Shown here in pieces: positions 44,696-53,775 of a stretch of 64,000 nt of DNA (positions within the stretch are counted from its first letter, which is position 1; each line of letters starts with the position of its first letter). Location of the stretch: contig NZ_KI421494.1 of NCBI RefSeq assembly GCF_000473065.1, positions 154,697 through 218,696 of the forward strand, written 5' to 3'. Origin of the DNA: Bradyrhizobium sp. WSM1743. Its GTDB lineage: Bacteria > Pseudomonadota > Alphaproteobacteria > Rhizobiales > Xanthobacteraceae. The position numbers and the translations under genes are program-made. The notes below the pieces were generated by a model, which was given only the letters and a program-made list of their open reading frames with translations, was not told where the DNA came from and searched no databases.

Positions 44696-45050
44696 AACTG
44701 CTTGCTCCTCGCTCTAAGCTTGGCACGGCCGAGATTACACAATGACGACGGCGCCGCGCTCTTGGCTAGGCTGGAACTAAGCGAAGGACCGGGACTAAAG
44801 CTGCAAGCTTTGTGGGCCGTTCAAGCCCGAAAGCTTGCATCGACGCATCAAAGGTGAAGGCCAGGCGCCGCGGAGGTGGTGCAACGTTTGATCTTCGGTG
44901 TCAGCGCCGTCATCCCGCCCACGGCAAGCGCGCCGTCAGAGCTTTGATTTGCGCCGCTTTGTTGTCGTTTGCGGTGCGCGGGTTGTCGTTATCAACTTGC
45001 AGCTTAGCGATGACGTCGTGATCGGTAGGGACACGGTCGCCGGACCGATG
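44696..45050. other. Gap between the porin and the LysR gene
   Basis: No protein-like frame was recognised. Confidence 0.3.
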
Positions 45051-46004
45051 TCAATCGTTTGCATTGACCCCTTGCATTGGCGATAAATCCCTATTGTGGA
45101 GATTTGTCGAGCGCGGGGAGATGGCATTTTCGCTATCGAGTTGCGCCACGAGCCAATCTGCAAAGGCTCGTACCGCAGATCTCTGTCGGCTGGCCCGTGG
45201 GTAGATCAGGCGATGGCCGACGTAGCGGATATCGTTGGCGCGTCCTGTCAGCGGCGCAACCAGGCGCCCGCTCGCCAGTTCGCGTTCGGCCAGAAGCGTT
45301 GATTCCAGCGCGACTCCCAGACCTTCCGCCGCTGTCGCGATCGCGAGAAAGCTACGATCGAACCTCATGCCGTGGAGTGCAGGGGCCTCCATTCCATTGG
45401 CCGTGAACCATTGGTGCCACTGAACCTGCTTCACGTCGGAGCGGATCAGCGTCTGATCGAGGAGATCGGCAGGCTTCCGGATCGATTTTGCGAGGGCAGG
45501 TGAGCAGAGCGGGGTGACCGTCTCCTCCGGAAGAGGGACGACCTCGACGCCTTCCGCCCGCGGTGGACCGTAGACGATATCGATGTCGAAATCATCGTTG
45601 CTGAACCGCGCATAATCCGTATTGGCAGCCAGTCGAACTTCGAGCTTCGGGTAAGCGGCGAGAAATTGTGCAAGCCGGGGTGCGAGCCATTGTGCGGCAA
45701 AGCTGGGTGCGGAGTGCACGCGCACCAATTGTGGTCCGCGCGCGGCGACTTCCTCGAGGCCACGGCGAAGCTGATCAAATGCCGCTCCCGTGTGTCGCAT
45801 CAGATTTTCTCCGGCCGGTGTGAGTCGCACCGATCGCGCGCTGCGCTCGAACAGAACGGTGCGAAGCGTGTCCTCCAGCTTGCGGATCGCATGACTGACG
45901 GCACTCGGCGTCAGGTGAAGCTCATTCGCCGCATCGCGGAATGATCCCGTGCGAGCAGCGGCTTCAAAGGCGCGAATTGCCGATATCGGGACATTCGACA
46001 GCAT
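45051..46004 (-). CDS. LysR-family regulator, GcvA-like
   Basis: A 317-residue regulator. The helix-turn-helix covers residues 1-60 (IRAFEAAARTGSFRDAANEL, HLTPSAVSHAIRKLEDTL). The remainder is the two-part ligand-binding domain (VRVHSAPSFAAQWLAPRLAQ, LEVRLAANTDYARFSNDDFD). It is of the GcvA subgroup. It is transcribed away from the SDR, transketolase and TRAP genes, so it most likely controls that operon in response to its substrate. The 110-base region between them would hold its operator; I see no obvious T-N11-A palindrome strong enough to annotate. Confidence 0.88.
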   Translation of the reverse strand: MLSNVPISAIRAFEAAARTGSFRDAANELHLTPSAVSHAIRKLEDTLRTVLFERSARSVRLTPAGENLMRHTGAAFDQLRRGLEEVAARGPQLVRVHSAPSFAAQWLAPRLAQFLAAYPKLEVRLAANTDYARFSNDDFDIDIVYGPPRAEGVEVVPLPEETVTPLCSPALAKSIRKPADLLDQTLIRSDVKQVQWHQWFTANGMEAPALHGMRFDRSFLAIATAAEGLGVALESTLLAERELASGRLVAPLTGRANDIRYVGHRLIYPRASRQRSAVRAFADWLVAQLDSENAISPRSTNLHNRDLSPMQGVNAND

Positions 46005-46114
46005 TCCACAAGTGAACCAGATTCATCGATCCGTGACAACTGTGCGTTTGTCTGTTGTGCGTCCGCGGGGCATTTCTAGCCTTGCCAAGGAAAAACAATC
46101 TGCGGGAGGAACTG

Positions 46115-46864
46115 ATGCTGCTCAGCGGTAAGACGGCCATCATTTCGGGTGCGGCATCGCCGCGCGGCATCGGGCTTGCCACGGCACGGCGGTTTGCCAC
46201 CGAGGGCGCTCGGGTCGCCATTCTGGATATCGACGCCGATGCTGCGGCAGATGCTGCGGCATCCCTCGGAAAATCCCACATCGGAATTCAGTGCGACGTC
46301 GCCGACAAATCATCCTGCGAGCAGGCGGTGGCTCGAGTGATCGAATTCTTCGGCGGCGTCGATATCCTGATCAACAATGCTGGCATCACCCAGCCGGTCA
46401 AGTTCCTACAGATCTCGGCGGCCGATTGGGATCGCATCCAGGACGTCAATCTGAAGGGTGTCCTGTTCCTCTCCCAGGCTGTGATCCCCCATATGCGCGG
46501 ACGGAAGTCTGGATCGATTGCATGCATGTCGTCGGTCTCGGCTCAGCGCGGCGGCGGAATCTTTGGCGGCCCGCATTATTCGGCGGCCAAGGCGGGCGTG
46601 CTTGGTCTCGCCAAGGCGATGGCCCGCGAGTTCGGCCCGGACGGCATCCGCGTCAATTGCGTGACGCCCGGCCTGATCGGCACCGATATCACCGCGGGCA
46701 AGCTGACCGACGAGATGAGGGCGAAGATCTTGGAAGGCATTCCGCTCAATCGCCTTGGCACGGCAGACGACGTCGCCGGCATCTACACCTTCCTTGCCTC
46801 GGATCTCTCCGCCTACGTGACTGGTGCCGTGATCGACGTTAACGGCGGCATGCTGATCCACTGA
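46115..46864 (+). CDS. Short-chain dehydrogenase/reductase
   Basis: A 249-residue NAD(P)-dependent SDR. The cofactor motif is SGAASPRGIGLATARRFATE (about residues 12-30; a variant of TGxxxGIG with two extra residues). An acidic Asp ends the second strand (AILDID), favouring NAD. The NNAG motif is NNAGITQP. The catalytic Ser and Tyr-x-x-x-Lys are in MSSVSAQRGGGIFGGPHYSA then AAKAG. The start ATG follows GGGAGGAACTG. It is first in an operon with a split transketolase and a TRAP transporter. It would oxidise a polyol or sugar before transketolase cleavage; the substrate is not evident. Confidence 0.88.
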   Translation: MLLSGKTAIISGAASPRGIGLATARRFATEGARVAILDIDADAAADAAASLGKSHIGIQCDVADKSSCEQAVARVIEFFGGVDILINNAGITQPVKFLQISAADWDRIQDVNLKGVLFLSQAVIPHMRGRKSGSIACMSSVSAQRGGGIFGGPHYSAAKAGVLGLAKAMAREFGPDGIRVNCVTPGLIGTDITAGKLTDEMRAKILEGIPLNRLGTADDVAGIYTFLASDLSAYVTGAVIDVNGGMLIH

Positions 46865-46888
46865 GCCAGCAAGACAAGGTCCAGATCG

Positions 46889-47728
46889 ATGGAAACGCTG
46901 ACAAACATGCCCAAGCTGGCGGATCGCGCCTACAATATTCGCCGCAATGCGCTGCGCATGGGCGAGGTCCAGGGCCAGGGCTATATCGCCCAGGCGCTGG
47001 ACATCTCGGACGTTCTCGCCGTGGCCTATTTTCACGCGATGCGCTACCGGCCGGAAGATCCCTCCTGGGAGGACCGCGACCGCTTCCTGCTCTCGAACGG
47101 GCACTACGCCATCGCGCTTTACGCGGCTTTGATCGAGGCGGGGATCGTCCCCGAGGAGGAGCTCGAAACCTATGGCAGCGACGAGAGCCGCCTGCCGATG
47201 TCGGGCATGGCCTCCTATACGCCCGGAATGGAAATGTCGGGCGGCTCGCTCGGGCTTGGGCTCAGCATCGCCGTCGGCATGGGCCTGGGGCTCAAGCGCA
47301 AGAAATCCGACGCCCGGGTGTACACGTTGTTTTCCGACGGTGAGCTCGATGAAGGCTCCGTCTGGGAAGCCGTCCAGTCGGCGGGCCACTACAAGCTGGA
47401 CAATCTGATCGGAATCGTCGACGTCAACAATCAGCAGGCGGATGGTCCTTCGACGCAGGTGATGGCGTTCGAGCCGCTGGTCGACAAGCTTCAAGCCTTC
47501 GGCTGGTTCGTACAGCGCATCGATGGCAACGATCTCGATGCCGTGGTTGCTGCGTTCGACGCGGCCAAGTCCCACCCCGAGCCAAAACCGCGCATGATCG
47601 TCGCCGACACGCTGATGGGCAAGGGCGTTCCTTTCCTGGAGCAGCGCGAGAAGAACCATTTCATCCGCGTCGAGCAGCACGAATGGCAGCTCGCGCTGGC
47701 CGCGCTGGAAGCCGGGAGGCAGGCATGA
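46889..47728 (+). CDS. Transketolase, N-terminal (thiamine diphosphate-binding) subunit
   Basis: A 279-residue subunit. The ThDP/Mg motif is FSDGELDEGSVWEAVQSAGH followed by IGIVDVNNQQADG (GDG-type with SDGE, then NN). LLSNGHYAIALYAALIEAG and MSGGSLGLGLSIAVGMGLG are also typical of the N-terminal half. The C-terminal half is encoded by the next gene, whose ATG overlaps this TGA. Split transketolases of this kind are common in bacterial sugar-acid and sugar degradation clusters and transfer a two-carbon unit. Neighbours suggest an imported sugar or polyol, but no sugar kinase is present. Confidence 0.9.
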   Translation: METLTNMPKLADRAYNIRRNALRMGEVQGQGYIAQALDISDVLAVAYFHAMRYRPEDPSWEDRDRFLLSNGHYAIALYAALIEAGIVPEEELETYGSDESRLPMSGMASYTPGMEMSGGSLGLGLSIAVGMGLGLKRKKSDARVYTLFSDGELDEGSVWEAVQSAGHYKLDNLIGIVDVNNQQADGPSTQVMAFEPLVDKLQAFGWFVQRIDGNDLDAVVAAFDAAKSHPEPKPRMIVADTLMGKGVPFLEQREKNHFIRVEQHEWQLALAALEAGRQA

Positions 47729-48735
47729 AGACCGTCAGATCAGCACCCCAGCCGGGCAAGCCGCGCCTGACCACCTCGGCCATGATCGCCTCGATTGCGG
47801 CGGAGGGACAGAAGACGAAGCCGGCGCCGTTTGGACACGCGCTCGTCGATCTCGCGCGCAGCCGTCCCGATGTGGTCGGCATGACGGCCGATCTTGGCAA
47901 ATACACCGACCTGCACATCTTCGCAAAGGAATTTCCGGACCGCTATTATCAGATGGGCATGGCCGAGCAGCTTCTGTTCGGCGCGGCCTCAGGTCTTGCC
48001 GCCGAAGGCTTCATGCCGTTCGCGACCACCTACGCCGTGTTTGCATCGCGGCGCGCTTACGACTTCATTCACCAAACGATTGCGGAGGAAGACCGAAACG
48101 TGAAGATCGTCTGCGCGTTGCCGGGCCTGACCTCGGGCTATGGCCCGAGTCATCAAGCCGCGGAGGATCTCGCGCTGTTTCGCGCGATGCCGAACATGAC
48201 GATCATCGATCCCTGCGATGCCCATGAAATCGAGCAGCTGGTGCCCGAGATCGCGGCACATCAGGGGCCAGTCTACATGCGCCTCCTGCGTGGTCAGGTG
48301 CCGGTCGTGCTGGACGGATATGATTACAGGTTCGAGCTCGGCAAAGCCAAGCTGATCCGTGACGGGAAGGATGTCCTTATCATCTCGTCCGGCATCATGA
48401 CCATGCGTGCGCTCGAGGCCGTGCAAGTCCTTAAAAACGACAGCGTCGATGCTGCGGTGCTCCACGTTCCGACCATCAAGCCGCTCGACGCCGAGACGAT
48501 ACTGCGTGAAGCCGGCAAGTCAGGCCGCCTGGTCGTCGTCGCCGAAAACCACACCACAATCGGCGGACTTGGCGAGGCGATTGCCGCACTCCTGATGCGT
48601 TCAGGCGTTCATCCGCCTTTCCGCCAGATTGCATTGCCGGACGAGTTTCTTGACGCCGGCGCACTTCCGACACTGCACGACCGCTACGGCATTTCCACCG
48701 CAGAGGTCGCAAGGCAGATCAAGCTGTGGCTCTAG
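47725..48735 (+). CDS. Transketolase, C-terminal subunit
   Basis: A 336-residue subunit with the pyrimidine-binding domain (catalytic Glu in YQMGMAEQLLFGAASGL) and the C-terminal domain. Other conserved stretches are FMPFATTYAVFASRRAYDFI and LTSGYGPSHQAAEDLALFRA, the latter with the His that contacts the substrate. It works only together with the N-terminal subunit. The start is the ATG at 47725, inside the ATGA overlap. The end is followed by a 180-base gap before the TRAP genes. Confidence 0.9.
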   Translation: MKTVRSAPQPGKPRLTTSAMIASIAAEGQKTKPAPFGHALVDLARSRPDVVGMTADLGKYTDLHIFAKEFPDRYYQMGMAEQLLFGAASGLAAEGFMPFATTYAVFASRRAYDFIHQTIAEEDRNVKIVCALPGLTSGYGPSHQAAEDLALFRAMPNMTIIDPCDAHEIEQLVPEIAAHQGPVYMRLLRGQVPVVLDGYDYRFELGKAKLIRDGKDVLIISSGIMTMRALEAVQVLKNDSVDAAVLHVPTIKPLDAETILREAGKSGRLVVVAENHTTIGGLGEAIAALLMRSGVHPPFRQIALPDEFLDAGALPTLHDRYGISTAEVARQIKLWL

Positions 48736-48915
48736 CGCACCGGCACTAGGCGCCAACCAGGCCAAGCCCGAGCGAAGAGTTACGCCCGCTGCATGTTGCG
48801 ACGGGCGAGCGATGGCTCTTGCCCGGAATGCAGCTGTCCGAAGAGCCCGGAAAGCTGAAAACCAGCGCAGGCTGATGCAGCCGGCACAACGCCAATAAAG
48901 GATCAGGAGGAAAAC

Positions 48916-49941
48916 ATGACTGTCTCGAAACCCGGACGCATCAGCCGTCGTTCGTTGTTGCTGGCGGCCAGTTCGGTACCTCTCTGCGGGATTCTGACCC
49001 GCCCGGTATCTGCCGCAGAATTCGTCTACAAGCTCGCAACGGGACAGGATGCAACCCATCCGGTGAACATCCGGGCGCAAGAGGCGATCGACCGCATCCG
49101 CGAAGCGACCAGCGGCCGGCTGGAGATCAGGCTGTTCCCGGCCAACCAGCTCGGTTCCGACACCGAACTACTGACCCAGGTTCGCAGCGGTGGCGTCGAG
49201 TTCTTCAATCAATCGTCCTCGATCCTCGCCACCCTGGTGCCGAACGCGGGTATCGTGAACACGGGCTTCGCATTCACCGACTACGATAGCGTATGGAAGG
49301 CGATGGACGGCGACCTCGGCACCTACATCCGGGCGCAGATTGCCAAGACGCCGATCATGGCGGTCTCGAAGGCCTGGGACAACGGCTTTCGCCAGGTCAC
49401 CTCGTCCGGCCGCGAGATCCGCACCCCGGATGATCTGAAGAATTTCCAGATCCGCGTCCCGCCCGCGCCGCTGCTGACCTCGCTCTTCAAGGCGCTCGGC
49501 GCCGGGCCGACGCCGATCAACTTCAACGAGGTCTATTCCGCGCTGCAGACCAAGGTCGTCGATGGCCAGGAGAACCCGCTCCCCATCATCGCGACCGCCC
49601 GTCTCTATGAAGTGCAGAGCACGTGCAGCCTGACGGGGCACGTCTGGGACGGCTACTGGATCCTCGGCAACAAGCGCGCCTTCGAGCGCCTGCCGAAGGA
49701 CGTCCAGGAGATCGTGACGCGCGAGCTCGACCGCTCCGCCCTCGATCAGCGCGCCGACATCGCGAAGCTCAGCCAGTCACTTCGCGCCGATCTCTCGGCG
49801 AAGGGCCTCAAGTTCATCGACGTCGATCGCGCCGCCTTCCGTCAGGCCTTGTCCAAAACCAGCTTCTACGCCGACTGGAAAGCCAAGTTTGGCGAGGAGG
49901 CATGGTCGCAGCTCGAAAAAGCCGCGGGCCAGTTATCATGA
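48916..49941 (+). CDS. TRAP transporter substrate-binding protein (DctP family)
   Basis: A 341-residue periplasmic binding protein. A Tat-like twin-arginine signal is at the start (RISRRSLLLAASSVPLCG), cleaved near VSAAEFVYK. DctP signatures: HPVNIRAQEAIDRIREATSG, GVEFFNQSSSILATLVPNAG, and the carboxylate-binding Arg region FQIRVPPAPLLTSLFKALGA, then PINFNEVYSALQTKVVDGQE. The family usually binds organic acids or sugar acids. The start has a good binding site (AGGAGGA). Its stop overlaps the permease start (ATGA). Confidence 0.92.
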   Translation: MTVSKPGRISRRSLLLAASSVPLCGILTRPVSAAEFVYKLATGQDATHPVNIRAQEAIDRIREATSGRLEIRLFPANQLGSDTELLTQVRSGGVEFFNQSSSILATLVPNAGIVNTGFAFTDYDSVWKAMDGDLGTYIRAQIAKTPIMAVSKAWDNGFRQVTSSGREIRTPDDLKNFQIRVPPAPLLTSLFKALGAGPTPINFNEVYSALQTKVVDGQENPLPIIATARLYEVQSTCSLTGHVWDGYWILGNKRAFERLPKDVQEIVTRELDRSALDQRADIAKLSQSLRADLSAKGLKFIDVDRAAFRQALSKTSFYADWKAKFGEEAWSQLEKAAGQLS

Positions 49942-51830
49942 CCAGCGTGAGCCATCCGCCCCACGTCGATGTCGGCATGGCGGCCAGCGCCCAGCAGGCG
50001 GGCCGGCGCAGTTGGGTGACAACGGCGAACACGGTGCTTGGTCATGTCGTGGCGGTCCCAGCAGCACTGCTCGTGCTGGCGGAGATTGCGGTGCTGTCTG
50101 CCGGCATCGTGAGTCGATACGTGTTCCGCTCGCCGATCATCTGGTCCGACGAGCTTGCCGGCATCCTCTTCCTCTGGCTCGCTATGTTCGGCTCCGTGAT
50201 CGCGTTCCAGCGCGGCGAACACATGCGGATGACGGCTATCGTCGGCGTTCTCGGCGCGGAGCTTCGCGCGTTTCTGGATGTCATCGCGGCCGCAGCATCG
50301 CTGGCATTTCTTGCGCTCGTTGTCTGGCCGGCCTATGAGTTTGCGGTCGACGAGGCCTTTGTCACGACGCCGGCGCTCGAGATCGTCAACAGCTGGCGGG
50401 CGGCGGCGTTGCCGATCGGCATCGGCTTGATGCTGGCCGCAGCGGTCCTCCGGCTGATCCGGATCGCGAGCCTGCGCAGCCTGCTCGCGTCCTTGGCGAT
50501 CGTCGCGGGCGTCATTGCGACCTTCGTTCTGCTGGCGCCGGTCTTGAAGACGCTCGGCAATCTGAATCTTCTGATTTTCTTCGTTATCCTGGTTGGCGCC
50601 ATGGTCTTCGCGGCCGTGCCGATCGCGTTCGCGTTCGGCCTCGCCACGGTCGGCTATCTCGCCCTGACAACCAGCACGCCCGACGTGGTGATGATCGGAC
50701 GAATGGATGAGGGCATGAGCCACCTGATCCTGCTTGCGGTGCCTCTCTTCGTCTTTCTCGGCCTCCTGATCGAGATGACGGGCATGGCGCGCGCCATGGT
50801 CAGCTTCCTGGCGAGCCTCCTGGGCCACGTGCGCGGCGGATTGCACTACGTGCTGGTCGGAGCAATGTATCTGGTCTCTGGCATCTCCGGCTCCAAGGCA
50901 GCGGACATGGCTGCGGTGGCTCCTGTCCTGTTTCCCGAGATGCGGCAGCGCGGGGCCAAACCGGGAGACCTCGTTGCGCTTCTCGCGGCGACCGGCGCCC
51001 AGACCGAGACGATCCCGCCCTCGCTGGTCCTGATCACGATCGGCTCGGTGACCGGCGTGTCGATCTCGGCATTGTTCACCGGCGGGTTGCTTCCGGGCGT
51101 GGTGCTCGCGGTCATGCTCGCTGCCGTAGTCTGGTGGCGATACCGCCGCGAAGACCTGTCTCACGTCAACCGGGCTACCGGCCGGCAAATCGGGCGGGCC
51201 TTTGTGATCGCGATACCTGCTATCGCGCTGCCGTTCGTGATCCGCACGGCGGTCGTCGAGGGCGTTGCGACGGCAACGGAGGTCTCGACGATCGGCATCC
51301 TGTACTCGGTCTGCGCGGGTCTGTTCATCTACCAGCAGTTCGACTGGCGTCGCATCTATCCGATGCTGGTCGAGACTGCCTCTCTATCGGGGGCGATTCT
51401 GCTCATCATCGGCGCGGCGACAGGCATGGCCTGGGCGCTGACCCAGTCGGGATTTTCGGCCTCTCTGGCCAAATTCATGACCAGCCTTCCCGGTGGGGTC
51501 CCCGTCTTCCTAGCCGTAACGATCGTGACCTTTGTGATCCTTGGCAGCGTGCTGGAGGGAATCCCGGCCATCGTCCTGTTCGGTCCGTTGCTGTTCCCGA
51601 TCGCACGGCAGGTCGGGGTGCACGATGTCCACTACGCGATGGTCGTCGTCCTCGCCATGGGAATCGGCCTGTTCGCTCCGCCGTTCGGCGTCGGCTACTA
51701 CGCGGCCTGCGCCATCAGCCGCATCAATCCGGACGACGGCATGAAGCCGATCGTGGGCTATATGGTCGCGCTCCTGATCGGCACGCTGATCGTTGCCGCC
51801 GTGCCCTGGCTATCGATCGGCTTCCTTTGA
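49938..51830 (+). CDS. TRAP transporter fused permease (DctQM)
   Basis: A 630-residue fusion of the small (DctQ) and large (DctM) permease subunits. Residues about 1-185 form the four-helix DctQ part (SRYVFRSPIIWSDELAGILF, with the W-x-D/E motif). Residues about 200-630 form the DctM part with about 12 helices (LLAVPLFVFLGLLIEMTGMA, VSGISGSKAADMAAVAPVLF, GAQTETIPPSLVLITIGS). The substrate is delivered by the binding protein encoded just upstream, with which the start codon overlaps. Transport is driven by an ion gradient. The fusion is common in this family. Confidence 0.92.
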   Translation: MTSVSHPPHVDVGMAASAQQAGRRSWVTTANTVLGHVVAVPAALLVLAEIAVLSAGIVSRYVFRSPIIWSDELAGILFLWLAMFGSVIAFQRGEHMRMTAIVGVLGAELRAFLDVIAAAASLAFLALVVWPAYEFAVDEAFVTTPALEIVNSWRAAALPIGIGLMLAAAVLRLIRIASLRSLLASLAIVAGVIATFVLLAPVLKTLGNLNLLIFFVILVGAMVFAAVPIAFAFGLATVGYLALTTSTPDVVMIGRMDEGMSHLILLAVPLFVFLGLLIEMTGMARAMVSFLASLLGHVRGGLHYVLVGAMYLVSGISGSKAADMAAVAPVLFPEMRQRGAKPGDLVALLAATGAQTETIPPSLVLITIGSVTGVSISALFTGGLLPGVVLAVMLAAVVWWRYRREDLSHVNRATGRQIGRAFVIAIPAIALPFVIRTAVVEGVATATEVSTIGILYSVCAGLFIYQQFDWRRIYPMLVETASLSGAILLIIGAATGMAWALTQSGFSASLAKFMTSLPGGVPVFLAVTIVTFVILGSVLEGIPAIVLFGPLLFPIARQVGVHDVHYAMVVVLAMGIGLFAPPFGVGYYAACAISRINPDDGMKPIVGYMVALLIGTLIVAAVPWLSIGFL

Positions 51831-51874
51831 TATGGGCGAGGCGCCCTCGCCGGAAACGTCGCGAGGGCATCTCG

Positions 51875-52754
51875 TCAGGCGAATTTCGGCAGATGCAGCG
51901 GCAAGCCATCGCAGGCCATGTCAATCTCCTCGACCTGGCCCTTGCCGATCTCGCTGACCCGTAGCTTCCTGCCTTCGAGCGCAAACGCACAATTCGTCGG
52001 CTGCGGTCCGTCCAGCACCAGACGATCGGCGACCTTGCCTCGGCAGTCGAGCACAGTGACGTTCTTCTGGTTGTAAACCCGCGCAGTAGAGCCGACCGTC
52101 CGTTCCGAAAGCCATCCCGTCCGGCCCTTTGAAATCCGTATTCGAATCCGGCTGCAGCACGTTGCCGAAGACGACGCGTTTCGGCGCTGCCTCGCCAAGC
52201 ACGTCATATCGATAGATCTCGCCGGTGAAGGACGCGTTGGCGTAGAGGTGGTTGTCGGGACCGAAGGCAATGCCGTTGGTGAAGCGGACCCTGCGATCCA
52301 GCACGCGGAGCACCTTCATGGCTGCCGGATCGATCTCATACAGACGGCCGTCCCAGTCCAGGTCCATATAACCGTCGAAAGGCCAGGCCGTTGATGAAAT
52401 CCTCGGCGGCCATCCCGGAGTCGGTCATATACAGCAGTCCGTTCGGACCGAAGCAGAGGTCGTTCGGAAACAGAACCGGTCCGCGTCTTCGCCCTGCATG
52501 CGTCGGACCTCGTTTCCGCTTTCGTCGATGCAAATCAGCGCCCGGAGGCCGGCTTCCGCGATCCAGATCCGTCCGTGGCCGTCGGTCGTCAGTCGCCCGC
52601 CCGTCGTGCGGATGACGCGGCGATTGCCGCGAGGATCGAGCCGCGTGACGCAAAGGGTCGACGCGGACATTTCTGTGACATACATCGACCCGTCGGGCAG
52701 GCACACCGGACCCTCCGGCGCGCCAATTCCGGTTGCAAACAGCCTCGACGCCAT
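51875..52754 (-). pseudogene. SMP-30/gluconolactonase family protein, frameshifted
   Basis: Successive parts lie in different frames: MASRLFATGIGAPEGPVCLP to RALICIDESGNEVRRMQGED, then FPNDLCFGPNGLLYMTDSGM, then DLDWDGRLYEIDPAAMKVLR to DGMAFGTDGRLYCAG, then VTVLDCRGKVADRLVLDGPQ to CDGLPLHLPKFA. Together they cover a full six-bladed propeller (about 290 residues), including metal-binding EGP and N-D-L-C-F. Three frameshifts separate them, so it is inactive. It ends opposite the TRAP operon and may have opened a lactone of the same catabolic route. Confidence 0.8.
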
Positions 52755-52785
52755 TCATCCCTCCCGTTCTCGAATGTTGCTCCCG

Positions 52786-53254
52786 TTATGCGATGACCAG
52801 GCCGCTGGCCGGATCGATCAGCACCACGCGATTGAGGTCGATGGCGAGGTCGATCCGCTCGCCATGGCTGCTGACGTCATGGGCCTGCAGCTCGGCAACC
52901 GCATCCACGCCGCCGATCTTGATCATGGTGAAGGCTCGGGTCCCTGTCGGCTGAATGAGATCGACGACGGCCGAATAAGAAACCACCCCTTTGCGGAAAG
53001 GTCCTCCGCCGGCCCGACTGAAGTGCTGGGGCCGAATGCCTACGAGAATCTTTCGCCCTCGCGCCGGCCAGTGACATGACCTTTCCGCTCGGAAGCTTCA
53101 GTTCACCGCCGGACTGAAACACAACGGCTGCGGCGGGACCGTTGTCTTGAGGGGCGCCGGGATGAGATTGATCGAGGGAGAGCCGAGGAAGCCTGCCACG
53201 AACCCCGTACGGGGGCTGCTCGAACAGATCGAGAGGAGCCCCCTGCACCGACAT
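52786..53254 (-). pseudogene. Sugar ABC transporter ATP-binding protein (MsmX/UgpC-like), truncated
   Basis: Only the C-terminal part is left: GAPLDLFEQPPYG, then in another frame FVAGFLGSPSINLIPAPLKT, then a TOBE-type end, VVDLIQPTGTRAFTMIKIGG, ERIDLAIDLNRVVLIDPASG. The Walker A, signature and Walker B motifs are missing. Just upstream (about 53400-53280), a different open frame ends in IAEVVNVEGVKELYQSTFVK; I cannot assign it. The junction suggests a deletion between two genes of an old sugar cluster. Confidence 0.65.
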
Positions 53255-53430
53255 TGCCGCGCGATTGACGTCATTTCACAAAGGTCGACTGATACAGCTC
53301 CTTCACGCCTTCGACGTTCACGACCTCGGCGATGGGCCGAGAGACGTGGCAGCGAAGGTGCTCGACTCCGAACACGCACAGCGCTGACCGGTCGAGTGGA
53401 AGGATTCGCGTGCATGGGACGGACCCGCAT

Positions 53431-53775
53431 TGGCTTGTTGCTCCAAGTTCGTCGTGCTGCCCGGGCTGCTATGTACTGCCGTACGCGAACGTTGTCCTCG
53501 CGAGCCTGTTATGAATGTGCACTATCTCATAAATCCGTTACCGATGTTTGCGTTCGACGCAGCCGCAGATCAGCCGCGCGCAATTTCTCCACTCGCATGT
53601 TCGCAGGGCTAACTGTGGGAAAGCTGATCAAGCGCCGAGCCAAGCCGCATTGCCCTCATATCTAGGACAGCCTGCCGGTCCTCGCTTTGGGCGTGGAGGC
53701 CCACTATTTACAAGACGATTGGGTTTCCTGCGTATTGTGGTCTGACGTCCAATTCGGCCCCTGACCGGGATGTAG
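53431..53775. other. Gap, nothing recognised
   Basis: No protein-like frame noted between the ABC remnant and the peptidase genes. Confidence 0.3.

Noticed and set aside
46406..47680. 424-codon open frame opposite the transketolase gene
   Set aside because: It is a shadow of two strongly supported genes on the plus strand and lacks any family feature.
49623..49937. Upstream extension of the DctQM frame into the DctP gene
   Set aside because: The extension is Arg-rich out-of-frame sequence of the DctP gene; the ATGA overlap at 49938 gives a natural start.
49866..51188. 440-codon open frame on the minus strand opposite the TRAP permease
   Set aside because: Its composition (Arg, Gln, Asp and His repeats) is the usual mirror of a GC-rich membrane protein gene. 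It has no motif.
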